This document shows positions 1 to 9,615 of a stretch of DNA of 64,000 nt, in pieces. A program made the translations under genes and the position numbers. Position 1 is the stretch's first letter. Each line of letters begins with the position of its first letter. Source of the stretch: Streptomyces sp. TP-A0356 (GTDB lineage Bacteria; Actinomycetota; Actinomycetes; Streptomycetales; Streptomycetaceae); the NCBI RefSeq assembly GCF_001417775.1, contig NZ_BBZJ01000014.1:434001-498000 (forward strand), in the 5' to 3' direction. Below the pieces are notes generated by a model, which had not been told where the DNA came from, made no database searches, and worked only from the letters and a program-made list of their open reading frames with translations.

Positions 1-1
1 C

Positions 2-370
2 GGCATCGAGATCGTGGTCGGGCCCGAACTGCTGACCGGTTCGACGCGCCTGAAGGCGGGCACGGCGCAGAAGCTGGTCCTCAACATGCTCTCGACGATC
101 ACGATGATCCGACTGGGCAAGACGTACGGGAACCTGATGGTCGACGTCCGCGCCTCCAACGACAAGCTGCGCGCCCGCTCCCGCCGGATCGTGGCGCTGG
201 CGACGGGCGCGACGGACGAGGAGATCGAGGGTGCCCTGGCGGCCACGGACGGCGAGGTCAAGAACGCGATCCTGACGATCCTGAGCGGCGTGGACGGCCC
301 GTCGGCGGCACGGCTCCTCACGGAGAGCGGAGGCCACCTGCGCACGGCACTGGAGAAGGCGGCGGGCTGA
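2..370 (+). CDS. murQ: N-acetylmuramic acid 6-phosphate etherase, C-terminal part
   Basis: Partial at the 5' side: the frame is open from the first bases of the window and ends at TGA 368-370. MurQ cleaves the D-lactyl ether of MurNAc-6-P to give GlcNAc-6-P during cell-wall recycling. The visible part holds the highly conserved stretch around [18 protein letters not shown] (about residues 7-24 of this fragment) followed by [23 protein letters not shown], typical of the family's SIS fold, and the usual C-terminal helical region with the DGPSAARLL segment. The product GlcNAc-6-P is the substrate of NagA at 17308, so two amino-sugar steps occur in the window. The identity is clear; only the 3' third is present. 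Confidence 0.93.
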   Translation, partial: GIEIVVGPELLTGSTRLKAGTAQKLVLNMLSTITMIRLGKTYGNLMVDVRASNDKLRARSRRIVALATGATDEEIEGALAATDGEVKNAILTILSGVDGPSAARLLTESGGHLRTALEKAAG

Positions 371-422
371 CTTGGGCGGGCGCCGCCCCGGAAGAACTCC
401 GCGGCGTCCCGGTCGACTCATA

Positions 423-446
423 TGACGGAAGGTCAACTCTCCGTCA
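423..446. promoter_or_regulatory. Inverted repeat ahead of the SIR2-NTPase gene
   Basis: TGACGGA at 423-429 and TCCGTCA at 440-446 form a perfect 7-bp inverted repeat with a 10-nt centre, 24 nt before the ATG at 471. Its position suits an operator or part of the promoter. No Shine-Dalgarno sequence is visible between it and the start codon. Function is inferred only. Confidence 0.3.
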
Positions 447-470
447 CCGACAAGTGGTTTCATCTTCCAC

Positions 471-3209
471 ATGAATCCCATCGCGTTCGGTGACCTCCTC
501 GAACTCAGGATCCGGCTGGAAGTGCTCGCGCAGGAGGCGGACCGCCGCCTCGTCACTGTCTTCGGTTCGGGGATCAGCAACTCGGTACTGCCGGGCGTTC
601 CGGAGCTGACGGAGCTCTTCCGGGAGCATGTGCCACGCGCGGGCAGGGCGAGGTTCGACGCGACGATCGACGCCCTCCCGGATCCGGGACTCAAGTACCA
701 GAACGCCGCGGCCATCCTGACCAGGCAGGCCGGTGAGCACACGGTGATGCGCGCGATCCGGACCGCCGTGCTGCAGGCATGCCGCGACGTGCCGAAGGAG
801 GAGGCCGCCAAGGTCGCGAGGAACGAGGAGCAGTGCCGTGCGCTCGTCCGCGACACCGGGTCCTGGGAGATTCCGCTGGGATACCAGAGGTTCGCCCACT
901 TCTTCGCGTCCCTGGACGGCAGCGTGCGCGGCCCCGTCATCACCACGAACTTCGATCCGCTCATCGAGATCGCGCTGACCAAGGCCGGTGTCGACGCTGT
1001 CGCCATCCCGGTCACCACCGACTCCGCTCCCACGCCCGATCAGCTCCGGGAGGCAACCACCCACCCGGTGCTGCACCTTCACGGGTACTGGACCGGCCCC
1101 GCGACGAGCAACGTGCCCTCCCGGATCACTGCGGACAGGCCTCAGCTCGACGCCGTGCTCCAGAAGATGCTCACGAACTCCGTGGTGCTCGTCGTGGGGT
1201 ACAGCGGCTGGCTCGACGGCTTCATGAAGAGCCTGCGCAGCCGGATTCTCAACGACGCGGACCTCCTGCAGGCCGAAGTCCTCTGGGCGGCCCACGAGTC
1301 GGAGCCGGCCGATGCCCTAGGGGATGGCGTGCTCAACGAACTCGTGAGTGCGCCCGGCTTCAGTCTCTATCTGGGGATCGACGGCCATGAGCTCTTCGGC
1401 GGCGAACTCGACGCGGACGGTGTCGAGGCGCAGGAGAAGGCGTCCCCCTTCGGCTACTCGCGAGTGCCGCGACGGGCCCCCTCCTCGCAGTACGACCCCG
1501 CCCACTTCGCCGAGGGACGACGTCCGGACTGGGACGATGCAGGGCCCGGCCGCTGGCCCGTGCTCAGCTCCACACAGACGTTGGAGCAGGAACTCCTCGA
1601 CTGCCTGGAGAACGGCGGCGGAGGCGGTGTGGTCGCCATCGGCCCTCTCGGCGAGGGCAAATCGCTCGCGGTACGGCAGGTGGCCATGTCGCTCGCTTCC
1701 TCCCGGCAGGACTGGGACGTGCTGTGGCGCGAACCCGGGGCGCCCCCCATCAGCGAGTCCTGGCTGAGTGAGGTGCGCAACGCTTCGGACCGGGCCCTGA
1801 TCTGCATCGACGAAGCAGATCTGGTCATGGACGAACTCGTGGCCACCCAACGCGTCTGGGGGGTGAAGAACTCCGGCTTCGCGTTCCTGCTCGCCAGCCA
1901 CGACCGGCTGTGGTGGCAGGGCGCAGGTTCCTATCTGCGCCCGCACATCAGTCCCGTTCTCTTCCACGGCATCACGAGCGAGGACGCCGGCAACATCGCA
2001 GCCGCGTGGCAGACGATGGGCCTGTTGCCCTCCTCTCTGGCCGACGCCGAGGCCGCGGCCGCCCGACTCGCCGCGTCCGCGGGTGCCATGGCGACGGAGA
2101 CGAACACGCTCTTCGGTGCCGTGCTCGACGTCCGTTACGGACCAGAGCTCGGCCACCGCGTCGAGGACCTGCTGAGGAAGCTTGGGGACATCGACCTGAC
2201 CGACACCGTGACCCTCGGGGATGTCTTCGCCGGTATCTGCGTGATGCAGCACACCCTGGACAGGGATGGAAACCGAGGCAAGGGTGCGAGCCGTTCAGTG
2301 ATCGCGGAAATGGTGGGAAAGGGCGAGGTCTTCGCGGACGGCAAGATTCTGCGGATCCTCGGCCGGGAGGCGGCCGTCACCTTCGCGGGTGACCGGGTCT
2401 ACTCGCGGCATCCTGCCATCGCCTCGGCCGTGGTCGACTACCTGCACCGGGACGGTTCCGCGCAGAAGGTCTACACGCTGGTGGGCAGGGCCGGTGGTGC
2501 GCTGAGGGCAGCGGATGCAAGTGAGATCGACGGGTTCCGCGACGCCTACCTGCTCTCCCGCAACCTGTCGGTTCCCGAGGCCGTGTGGGCGGCCACCGGA
2601 GCCGTCGAGGGGACGGGGCCGCTGCTGGAATCACGGGTGAGCCTGCTGCGCGCCCTTCGCAGGGAAGGCGGAGCCCGGCCCGTCAAGTACGCTCGCGACC
2701 TGGCCGCGCATGTGCACGAGTACCGCGACTCCCGCGCCGCCCTCAGAGGGTTCCTCGTGGAGTTCTCCAACTGCATGCGGGACGACGGCCATGCGCAGAC
2801 CTCCGCCGGTCTCGCGGCTCTCGCTCTCGACGACCGGGTCGGCTTCAGACTCGACTCCAGCCGAGCTGGATACGCGCTCGTGAGTCTCGCGAAGTCGGCG
2901 CTCCGACTGAACGCCCAGACAGGCCGGGCAGCCGCGAACGACACTCCGGAGATCGCCTACGTCCTGCTGCAGCGCATCCGTGGCGAGGACGAGGCGGAGA
3001 AGTTCCTGGGGACGATCCGCACACGGCTGGCGCCTCTGGACGAGTTCCGGAGGCTGAGCGCGGTCAGGCTGTGCGCTCTCCTCGCGTCCGCGCTGGGCGC
3101 CGCGGCCAAGTCGGCCATGGACGAAACGCAGATCAGCCTCGGCCTCGACGACTCCCTGTCCTTCGACACGCTGCGACGGCTGGCGGTGGTCGAGCCCGGG
3201 GGGAGGTGA
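471..3209 (+). CDS. SIR2-like domain / P-loop NTPase protein, candidate phage-defence factor
   Basis: 912 residues. Residues about 26-300 form a SIR2-like Rossmann domain: FGSGIS at 31-36, ITTNFD at 157-162 (N160, D162), LHLHGYW at 201-207 (H204, the canonical catalytic His) and VVGYSGW at 241-247. A linker leads to a P-loop NTPase with Walker A GPLGEGKS at 391-398 and Walker B LICIDEAD at 443-450. The remaining roughly 350 residues are Ala/Leu-rich and probably helical repeats. Known defence proteins pair SIR2 NADases with STAND or other sensor modules and deplete NAD+ on infection; this domain order fits but activity is not shown. The gene is alone, between murQ and an esterase. The ATG at 471 has no ribosome-binding site, so leaderless translation or another start is possible. 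Domain calls are firm; the defence role is inference. Confidence 0.8.
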   Translation: MNPIAFGDLLELRIRLEVLAQEADRRLVTVFGSGISNSVLPGVPELTELFREHVPRAGRARFDATIDALPDPGLKYQNAAAILTRQAGEHTVMRAIRTAVLQACRDVPKEEAAKVARNEEQCRALVRDTGSWEIPLGYQRFAHFFASLDGSVRGPVITTNFDPLIEIALTKAGVDAVAIPVTTDSAPTPDQLREATTHPVLHLHGYWTGPATSNVPSRITADRPQLDAVLQKMLTNSVVLVVGYSGWLDGFMKSLRSRILNDADLLQAEVLWAAHESEPADALGDGVLNELVSAPGFSLYLGIDGHELFGGELDADGVEAQEKASPFGYSRVPRRAPSSQYDPAHFAEGRRPDWDDAGPGRWPVLSSTQTLEQELLDCLENGGGGGVVAIGPLGEGKSLAVRQVAMSLASSRQDWDVLWREPGAPPISESWLSEVRNASDRALICIDEADLVMDELVATQRVWGVKNSGFAFLLASHDRLWWQGAGSYLRPHISPVLFHGITSEDAGNIAAAWQTMGLLPSSLADAEAAAARLAASAGAMATETNTLFGAVLDVRYGPELGHRVEDLLRKLGDIDLTDTVTLGDVFAGICVMQHTLDRDGNRGKGASRSVIAEMVGKGEVFADGKILRILGREAAVTFAGDRVYSRHPAIASAVVDYLHRDGSAQKVYTLVGRAGGALRAADASEIDGFRDAYLLSRNLSVPEAVWAATGAVEGTGPLLESRVSLLRALRREGGARPVKYARDLAAHVHEYRDSRAALRGFLVEFSNCMRDDGHAQTSAGLAALALDDRVGFRLDSSRAGYALVSLAKSALRLNAQTGRAAANDTPEIAYVLLQRIRGEDEAEKFLGTIRTRLAPLDEFRRLSAVRLCALLASALGAAAKSAMDETQISLGLDDSLSFDTLRRLAVVEPGGR

Positions 3210-3565
3210 GCAACCCTGTCCGTGCCTGTTCCGACGGGGGGACGCGGCGGCTTCCTGACGACGTGCGCCCGTCGGCCCGCCTCGCCCCCGCCCCCGAGTG
3301 AGCCCGGTCCGCGAGTGGGCGGACGGTCCCACGCGCGTCCGCCGCCGGGCCGCAGTTGGACGTGACCGCCCACGCGCCCCACGACCTGGCCGATCCGCCC
3401 GTCCCGTACGTCCACGGCGTAGGCGCCGACGTCCGGCGCTCCTTCGGCGGTCCCTTGGCACCGCCCTGCCCGCGCAGCGCGTCGGCGCTCCGTGCAGGGA
3501 AGAGGTGAGCAGCAATGCCAAGGCCCCTGACACCGCTGAGCGCCCGCGAGCCTCACCCGCCCGCC
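3210..3565. other. Intergenic stretch without a supported gene
   Basis: 356 bp between the SIR2-NTPase and the convergent carboxylesterase. Open frames here lack credible starts or family features and look like GC-driven shadows. No clear hairpin terminator or repeat was seen. Confidence 0.5.
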
Positions 3566-5107
3566 CTACGCGAGCAGCGGCAGCGCGGGGAACTCGTAGC
3601 CCTCCCACATCCGCCGCGACTCCTCCTCCGGATACGTGGTGACCTCGGGCCGTGCGTCGAGGATCTGCACCAGCCGCCGCTCGGTGTCGTACGCCGGCCA
3701 GCCCGGGTCGCCGGTCCTCGCGAACGCCGTCCAGGACGTCCGGAGGCGGGAGGACAGCGCCTCGGCCTCGGGCGAGGGTTCCACCCCCGCGAACAGCAGG
3801 TTGCCGAGATCGGCCCCGAACGTGCGGAACAGCAGCGGGATGTCGAGGCCGTGGCAGGCACCGAAAACGCCTCCGCTGCCCGGGGCCGGCCAGGTCAGTT
3901 CGTACCCGAACGCCCGGCCGCCGCCGGCCACCTGCGCCTCGGCCAGATGCAGGGAGGGCATACGGAAGAGCCAGTCGGACTGGACCCGTTCGTACAGCTC
4001 GTCGGGTGTGGCGTCGGGGAACGCGGCACGGTAGGCGCGCTCGCCGTCCGGGCCCGGCGCGAACAGACGCAGAGCCGCCGTCGCCTGCTCGTCGGTGATC
4101 TTCCCGAGCAGCCCGCCGAGGACCAGGAACAGCCGGAACTCCTCCCGGTTGTGCCCGGCGATCAGCTCGATGTCCCGGCCGGCCCCGGCCGCCAGCGCCC
4201 GCCAGGGGGTGGTGGGCAGGACCTCGCCGTCGACGACGGGCGAGAACGGGGTCATCGTGGGGGCGACCTGCCCCCACCGGTCCTGGTACTGGAGCATCTT
4301 CGTGCCCAACGCCTGCCCCGCGTCGGTCAGTCGGCGCGGGTCCACGGTCGCCAGGTCGGCGGCCGTCGGGCGCAGGCCCGCCTCCGCGGCGAGGGCGGTC
4401 GCGATGTCCCGGGCCAGCTCCTCGGAGAAGTAGGTGCCCGGCACGCTCTGGGCGATCGCCCGCCGGAACAGTCCGGCCGCGCGCGGCATGGCCAGCAGCG
4501 CGGCGATCGATCCGGCACCGGCCGACTCGCCGAAGACCGTGACCCGGTCGGGGTCGCCGCCGAACGCCGCGATGTTGTCGCGCACCCACTCCAGGGCGGC
4601 GACCTGGTCCAGCAGACCACGGTTGGCGGGGGCTCCCTCGACGAGGGCGAAACCCTCGGTTCCCACACGGTGGTTGAAGGTGACGACGACGAGGTCTCCG
4701 TCACGGGCGATGTGCTGGGCGTCGTAGCCGGGGCTGCCGGAGTGACCGACCTTGTAGGCGCCGCCGTAGACCCACACCATGACGGGACGGCGGGCGGCCG
4801 GGTCGGCCTCGGGAGTCCAGACGTTGACGGTCAGCCAGTCGTCGCCGAGGGGCACGTCCAGAACCCGGGTGCGTCCCTGGATCCCCATTTCCTGCGGGGG
4901 CGGCGGCCCGAAGGCGTACGCCTCACGCGTCCCCTCCCAGGCACGCACCGGGCGCGGCGCGGCGAAACGCGCCTCCCCCACCGGCGGCTGAGCGAACGGA
5001 ATGCCGCGGAAGACCGCCAGCCCGTCCTCCCGGCGCCCGCGCACCGCACCGGCGGCGGTGCGCACCACCGGCCCGGCCGTCCGTCCGCGGGACTCGGCTG
5101 TCGTCAT
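3566..5107 (-). CDS. Type-B carboxylesterase (alpha/beta hydrolase)
   Basis: 513 residues, the usual size of the carboxylesterase/para-nitrobenzyl esterase family. It hydrolyses carboxylic ester bonds; the natural substrate cannot be read from sequence. Visible features are the N-terminal block with FRGIPFAQPPVG (33-44), the oxyanion-hole YGGAY (114-118), the nucleophile elbow GESAG (193-197, Ser195), a likely acid residue in GHNREEF (Glu322/323) and the catalytic His in GACHGLD (His419). There is no signal peptide, so it is probably cytoplasmic. It lies upstream of nothing co-directional within 100 bp except the oxidoreductase 237 bp away, so it may be transcribed alone. Confidence 0.9.
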   Translation of the reverse strand: MTTAESRGRTAGPVVRTAAGAVRGRREDGLAVFRGIPFAQPPVGEARFAAPRPVRAWEGTREAYAFGPPPPQEMGIQGRTRVLDVPLGDDWLTVNVWTPEADPAARRPVMVWVYGGAYKVGHSGSPGYDAQHIARDGDLVVVTFNHRVGTEGFALVEGAPANRGLLDQVAALEWVRDNIAAFGGDPDRVTVFGESAGAGSIAALLAMPRAAGLFRRAIAQSVPGTYFSEELARDIATALAAEAGLRPTAADLATVDPRRLTDAGQALGTKMLQYQDRWGQVAPTMTPFSPVVDGEVLPTTPWRALAAGAGRDIELIAGHNREEFRLFLVLGGLLGKITDEQATAALRLFAPGPDGERAYRAAFPDATPDELYERVQSDWLFRMPSLHLAEAQVAGGGRAFGYELTWPAPGSGGVFGACHGLDIPLLFRTFGADLGNLLFAGVEPSPEAEALSSRLRTSWTAFARTGDPGWPAYDTERRLVQILDARPEVTTYPEEESRRMWEGYEFPALPLLA

Positions 5108-5300
5108 GATGACCCCTCACTGGTGACCGGGGCGGCCCCTCACGGAGCGCCGCTGAACAGGATGGCGCCAAGGGCCGGGCGGCCGCCGCCCGTTGAAGGG
5201 ACGGCGACCACCCGGAGCCCGACGATCACAGGAACACTACGCCTCGGCCCCGGGGACCTCCGCTGCCCCGGCCCGCTCGCCCGGGTCCTGCACGCCAGGG

Positions 5301-5335
5301 CCGGGCGGCGGTCCCGCGAACGGGGCGCCGCCCGG
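5301..5335 (-). terminator. Hairpin terminator downstream of the OYE gene
   Basis: CCGGGCGGCG (5301-5310) pairs with CGCCGCCCGG (5326-5335); the loop holds a further CCCG/CGGG pair. It starts 10 nt beyond the oxidoreductase stop, as expected for an intrinsic terminator of Streptomyces without a T run. Confidence 0.6.
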
Positions 5336-5344
5336 CCGGAGGGC

Positions 5345-6475
5345 TCAGTGCAGCGTCTTCAGCGCCGCCGCGTCGTACGGCTCCAGTTCGCCGAAGCGAC
5401 CCTGAAGGACCTTCTCCGCCCACTGCGGGTCCTGGAGCAGGGCACGGCCGATGGCGACCAGGTCGAACTCCTCCGACTCCAGTCGGTCCAGGAGGTCGTC
5501 GATGCCCCGCACGGCTGCGCCCTCCCCCTGGAACGCACGGAGGAAGTCACCGCCCAGGCCCACCGAACCGACGGTGATGGCCGGCTTGCCCGTGAGCTTC
5601 TTCGTCCAGCCCGCCAGATTGAGGTCCGAGCCGTCGAACTCCGGCAGCCAGTAGCGGCGGGTGGAGGCGTGGAAGGCGTCCACGCCGGCCGCGGCGAGCG
5701 GGGTGAGGATCGCCTCCAGTTCCTCGGGGCTCTGGGCGATCCGGACGTCGTACGCGTCCTGCTTCCACTGCGAATAGCGGAAGATGACCGGGAACTCCGG
5801 CGAGACCGAGTCCCGTACGGCCGCCACGATCTCCGCGGCGAACTTCGTACGGGCCACGAGGTCGCCGCCGTAGGCGTCGGTGCGGCGGTTGGTGCCCTCC
5901 CACAGGAACTGGTCGAGCAGATAGCCGTGCGCCCCGTGCAGCTCCACACCGTCGAAGCCGATCCGCTCGGCGGCGGCGGCCGCCTCGGCGAAGGCCGCGA
6001 TCACGTCGTCCAGGTCCCGCTGCGTCATGGCCCTGCCCGTGCCCTCGGTGCCGTCGAGGCGGAGACCGGACGGGCCGACGGCCGGCGCGTCCGCGTAGGG
6101 CGGGTCGCCGGCCTTGCGCACCATGCCGATGTGCCACAGCTGCGGCACGATCGTGCCGCCCCCGGCGTGCACCGCCTCGGCGACCTTCGCCCAGCCCGCG
6201 AGCTGCTCCTCGCCGTGGAATCGCGGGACCCGGTCGCTCTGACCGGCCGAATCGTGGCCCACGTACGTGCCCTCGGTGACGATCAGGCCCACACCGGCGG
6301 CGGCGCGACGGGCGTAGTACGACACCACGTCCTCACCGGGCACGCCGCCCGGGGAGAACATGCGCGTCATCGGCGCCATCACGATCCGGTTGGGGACGGT
6401 CAGGCCGTTGAGGGAGACGGGACGGGAGAGGATCCGGGCCGCGCGGGAGGCGGCGTCGGGGGCGGTGACGGTCAT
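5345..6475 (-). CDS. NADH:flavin oxidoreductase, Old Yellow Enzyme family
   Basis: 376 residues, full length for the OYE family of FMN-containing ene-reductases that reduce activated C=C bonds with NAD(P)H. The N-terminus carries the LTVPNRIVMAPMTRM segment of the FMN-binding barrel. The motif HGAHGYLLDQFLWEGTNRRTD supplies the active-site and substrate-binding region, and the C-terminal VGLGG / AIGRALLQDPQWAEK blocks bind the FMN phosphate. The start at 6475 is the only ATG that keeps the usual N-terminus. A palindrome (6506-6517) sits about 30 bp upstream and may be a regulator's operator. Substrate unknown. Confidence 0.9.
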   Translation of the reverse strand: MTVTAPDAASRAARILSRPVSLNGLTVPNRIVMAPMTRMFSPGGVPGEDVVSYYARRAAAGVGLIVTEGTYVGHDSAGQSDRVPRFHGEEQLAGWAKVAEAVHAGGGTIVPQLWHIGMVRKAGDPPYADAPAVGPSGLRLDGTEGTGRAMTQRDLDDVIAAFAEAAAAAERIGFDGVELHGAHGYLLDQFLWEGTNRRTDAYGGDLVARTKFAAEIVAAVRDSVSPEFPVIFRYSQWKQDAYDVRIAQSPEELEAILTPLAAAGVDAFHASTRRYWLPEFDGSDLNLAGWTKKLTGKPAITVGSVGLGGDFLRAFQGEGAAVRGIDDLLDRLESEEFDLVAIGRALLQDPQWAEKVLQGRFGELEPYDAAALKTLH

Positions 6476-6505
6476 GTGGGGAGCTCCTCGGCAGGGGACA
6501 GGTGG

Positions 6506-6517
6506 TACCAGTTGGTA
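6506..6517. promoter_or_regulatory. Palindromic candidate operator of the OYE gene
   Basis: TACCA-GT-TGGTA is a perfect 5-bp inverted repeat 31 bp upstream of the start at 6475, in an AT-richer patch that also contains two ATGCATAC-like words. OYE genes are commonly controlled by adjacent or distant TetR/HxlR/MarR repressors; no such regulator is in this window, so this is a sequence-based guess. Confidence 0.35.
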
Positions 6518-6615
6518 TGTGCGTATGCATCAAATGCCTGTGTACTGCTCAACCGAGCTGCCGGTACGGGGAATTCCGGCGGCCGGCCGCCTGTCCTGTG
6601 ATCCCGGACACGCCA

Positions 6616-6653
6616 GAGGGCGGCACCCCCTGCTTCCAGGGAGTGCCGCCCTC
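6616..6653 (-). terminator. Terminator of groEL2
   Basis: GAGGGCGGCAC (6616-6626) pairs perfectly with GTGCCGCCCTC (6643-6653), with a partly paired loop. It lies 34 nt past the groEL2 stop codon. Confidence 0.75.
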
Positions 6654-6686
6654 GGTGGGAACGGACCGGGTCCGAGCCTGGCCGGC

Positions 6687-8339
<1,653 letters not shown>

Positions 8340-8432
8340 TTACTTCGGACCGCGCCCGCGCCCGCGACGGACGGCCCAGGCCGGAGGTTCCTTGCCCCTC
8401 CCGGCCCGCGGCCTCACCGACCCGGTCCTTCT

Positions 8433-8459
8433 TTGTCACTCTCACCATCAGAGTGCTAA
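8433..8459 (-). promoter_or_regulatory. CIRCE element, promoter-distal copy
   Basis: TTGTCACTC (8433-8441), nine bases, GAGTGCTAA (8451-8459). This matches the HrcA operator TTAGCACTC-N9-GAGTGCTAA with two mismatches in one arm. It lies just downstream of the groEL2 -10 box, over the likely transcription start. Confidence 0.85.
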
Positions 8460-8465
8460 CGCCAA

Positions 8466-8494
8466 TGATTAGCACTCGCCCCTGCCGAGTGCAA
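8466..8494 (-). promoter_or_regulatory. groEL2 promoter
   Basis: On the minus strand TTGCAC (8494-8489), 17 bp, then TAATCA (8471-8466) make a good vegetative (SigHrdB-type) promoter. The -35 box falls inside the second CIRCE element and the -10 box overlaps its other arm, so bound HrcA would exclude RNA polymerase. The leader to the ATG is roughly 150 nt. Confidence 0.75.
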
Positions 8495-8495
8495 G
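8469..8495 (-). promoter_or_regulatory. CIRCE element, promoter-overlapping copy
   Basis: TTAGCACTC (8469-8477), nine bases, GAGTGCAAG (8487-8495). One arm is perfect and the other differs at two bases. It is separated from the other CIRCE copy by nine bases, so the half-sites alternate at constant 9-nt spacing. Confidence 0.88.
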
Positions 8496-8572
8496 CGGCA
8501 TCCAGGGATGGGCAGGTAAACACAGGTGTACGGGGGCGCACGATCTGCGCGTGCCCCGGTGCCCGGACAGAC

Positions 8573-8610
8573 CGAGGGGCTCGTACCCCGAACGGGATAC
8601 GAGCCCCTCG
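8573..8610 (-). terminator. Terminator of the cold-shock gene
   Basis: CGAGGGGCTCGTA (8573-8585) is perfectly complementary to TACGAGCCCCTCG (8598-8610). It lies 34 nt beyond the cold-shock gene's stop and separates it from the groEL2 promoter. Confidence 0.75.
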
Positions 8611-8644
8611 ACACGTCGAACAGTTCAGTCGTCGGCGCGCAACC

Positions 8645-8848
8645 TCAGCCCGCCAGGCGGACCATGTCCGCCTGCGGCCCCTTCTGACCCTGCGAGATCT
8701 CGAACTCGACCCGCTGGCCCTCTTCCAGGGTGCGGTAGCCGTCCATCTGGATCGCGCTGTAGTGGACGAAAACATCCGCACCACCGTCGACCGCGATGAA
8801 GCCGTACCCCTTCTCCGCGTTGAACCACTTGACGGTGCCCTGAGCCAT
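8645..8848 (-). CDS. Cold-shock domain protein (CspA family)
   Basis: 67 residues starting [18 protein letters not shown], an OB-fold single-stranded nucleic-acid binder acting as RNA chaperone. RNP1 (KGYGFI) and RNP2 (VFVHYSAI) are intact. The start at 8848 was preferred to an in-frame start ten codons upstream because it gives the family N-terminus and is preceded on the minus strand by GGGGAG six bases before the ATG. It lies between groEL2 and the thrC operon and has its own terminator. A leader of roughly 100 nt seems likely, as is common for csp genes. Confidence 0.95.
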   Translation of the reverse strand: MAQGTVKWFNAEKGYGFIAVDGGADVFVHYSAIQMDGYRTLEEGQRVEFEISQGQKGPQADMVRLAG

Positions 8849-9200
8849 GCCTAACTCCCCTATTACTGGCCCTTGCACAGATCCACACTTCGCGGATCCG
8901 GGTCAGACCTCACCCCCCAACGGTTGGGGGCGTGCGCCGGAACGCGTCGACCGCGGCTGAATGTATCTGTCCAACTGCCCTCTGCAACAGGTCAATCGGA
9001 CGAGAATTCAGGACGCGACCGGTCGGGAATGTACGAAGAATTCGCCCGAATTCAGGGCAAGTCGGGCCCCGCAAAAGGAATGAATGGCGCAAAAGCCCTG
9101 CACAGTTTGGCTGCTTCTTGTCGGGTGTGCGCCGGGAAGCCGGTGCGCCCGCCGGTAAACCGCGGGCGAGTTCCCCAACTGTACCGTGCTCAACCATGCA
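8849..9200 (-). other. Leader and upstream region of the cold-shock gene
   Basis: Non-coding. A candidate promoter lies at 8960-8987, leaving a leader of about 105 nt. The rest is AT-richer than the surroundings, with several GAATTC words, and holds no supportable gene. Confidence 0.45.
8960..8987 (-). promoter_or_regulatory. Candidate promoter of the cold-shock gene
   Basis: Minus strand TTGCAG (8987-8982), 16 bp, TACATT (8965-8960). The boxes and spacing are reasonable for a vegetative promoter but no transcript data support it. Confidence 0.35.
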
Positions 9201-9239
9201 GAATTGCCCCCTCCGCTTCTCTCGCGGAGAGGGCAATTC
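9201..9239 (-). terminator. Terminator of the thrC-sulfur carrier operon
   Basis: GAATTGCCC/CTCCGC (9201-9216) pairs with GCGGAG/GGGCAATTC (9224-9239) around a 7-nt loop, with one mismatched position. It lies 57 nt past the stop of the MoaD-like gene. Confidence 0.65.
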
Positions 9240-9295
9240 GATGAACTCCCGGTGTTCGGCGTTACCGAGGGTAATGACGGGACCGGTGAGTGATG

Positions 9296-9571
9296 TCAGC
9301 CGCCCGCGACGGCCGGGATGATCGACACGCCCGCGCCGTCCGGCGTCGCCGTCTCCAGACCCTGCTCGAAGCGGACGTCGTCGTCGTTCACGTACACGTT
9401 GACGAACCGGCGCAGCTTGCCCTGGTCGTCCAGAACGCGGGCCGCGATGCCGGTGTGGTTCTTCTCCAGGTCGGCGATGACCTCGCCGAGGGTCGCGCCC
9501 TCGGCGCCCACCTCGGCCTGGCCGCCGGTGTAGGTGCGCAGGATGGTCGGGATGCGGACGGTGACGCTCAT
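9296..9571 (-). CDS. MoaD/ThiS-family sulfur-carrier protein (CysO-like)
   Basis: 91 residues with a ubiquitin-like beta-grasp pattern, SVTVRIPTILRTYTGG at the N-terminus and the diagnostic C-terminal GG (IIPAVAGG). Family members are adenylated and thiocarboxylated at the last glycine and hand sulfur to a biosynthetic enzyme. It follows thrC by 44 bp on the same strand, so the two probably form an operon under the SAM riboswitch at 10914-11072. In mycobacteria the related CysO feeds cysteine synthesis with CysM and Mec; neither partner is in this window. The target pathway (cysteine/methionine, or a secondary-metabolite thiolation as shown for related carriers in actinomycetes) is inferred. 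Confidence 0.87.
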   Translation of the reverse strand: MSVTVRIPTILRTYTGGQAEVGAEGATLGEVIADLEKNHTGIAARVLDDQGKLRRFVNVYVNDDDVRFEQGLETATPDGAGVSIIPAVAGG

Positions 9572-9615
9572 GGGGTTTGACCTCCGGTCGGGGTACGGCT
9601 GGCGGGACGGGCGGT

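Noticed and set aside
3515..6601. Open frame of 1028 codons on the plus strand, and similar very long frames at 6360-8339, 15292-17300, 2631-4589 (minus) and 11137-13647 (minus)
   Set aside because: They run antisense to, or out of frame with, strongly conserved genes and are rich in Arg/Gly/Pro/His without domains, the usual result of high GC at third codon positions.
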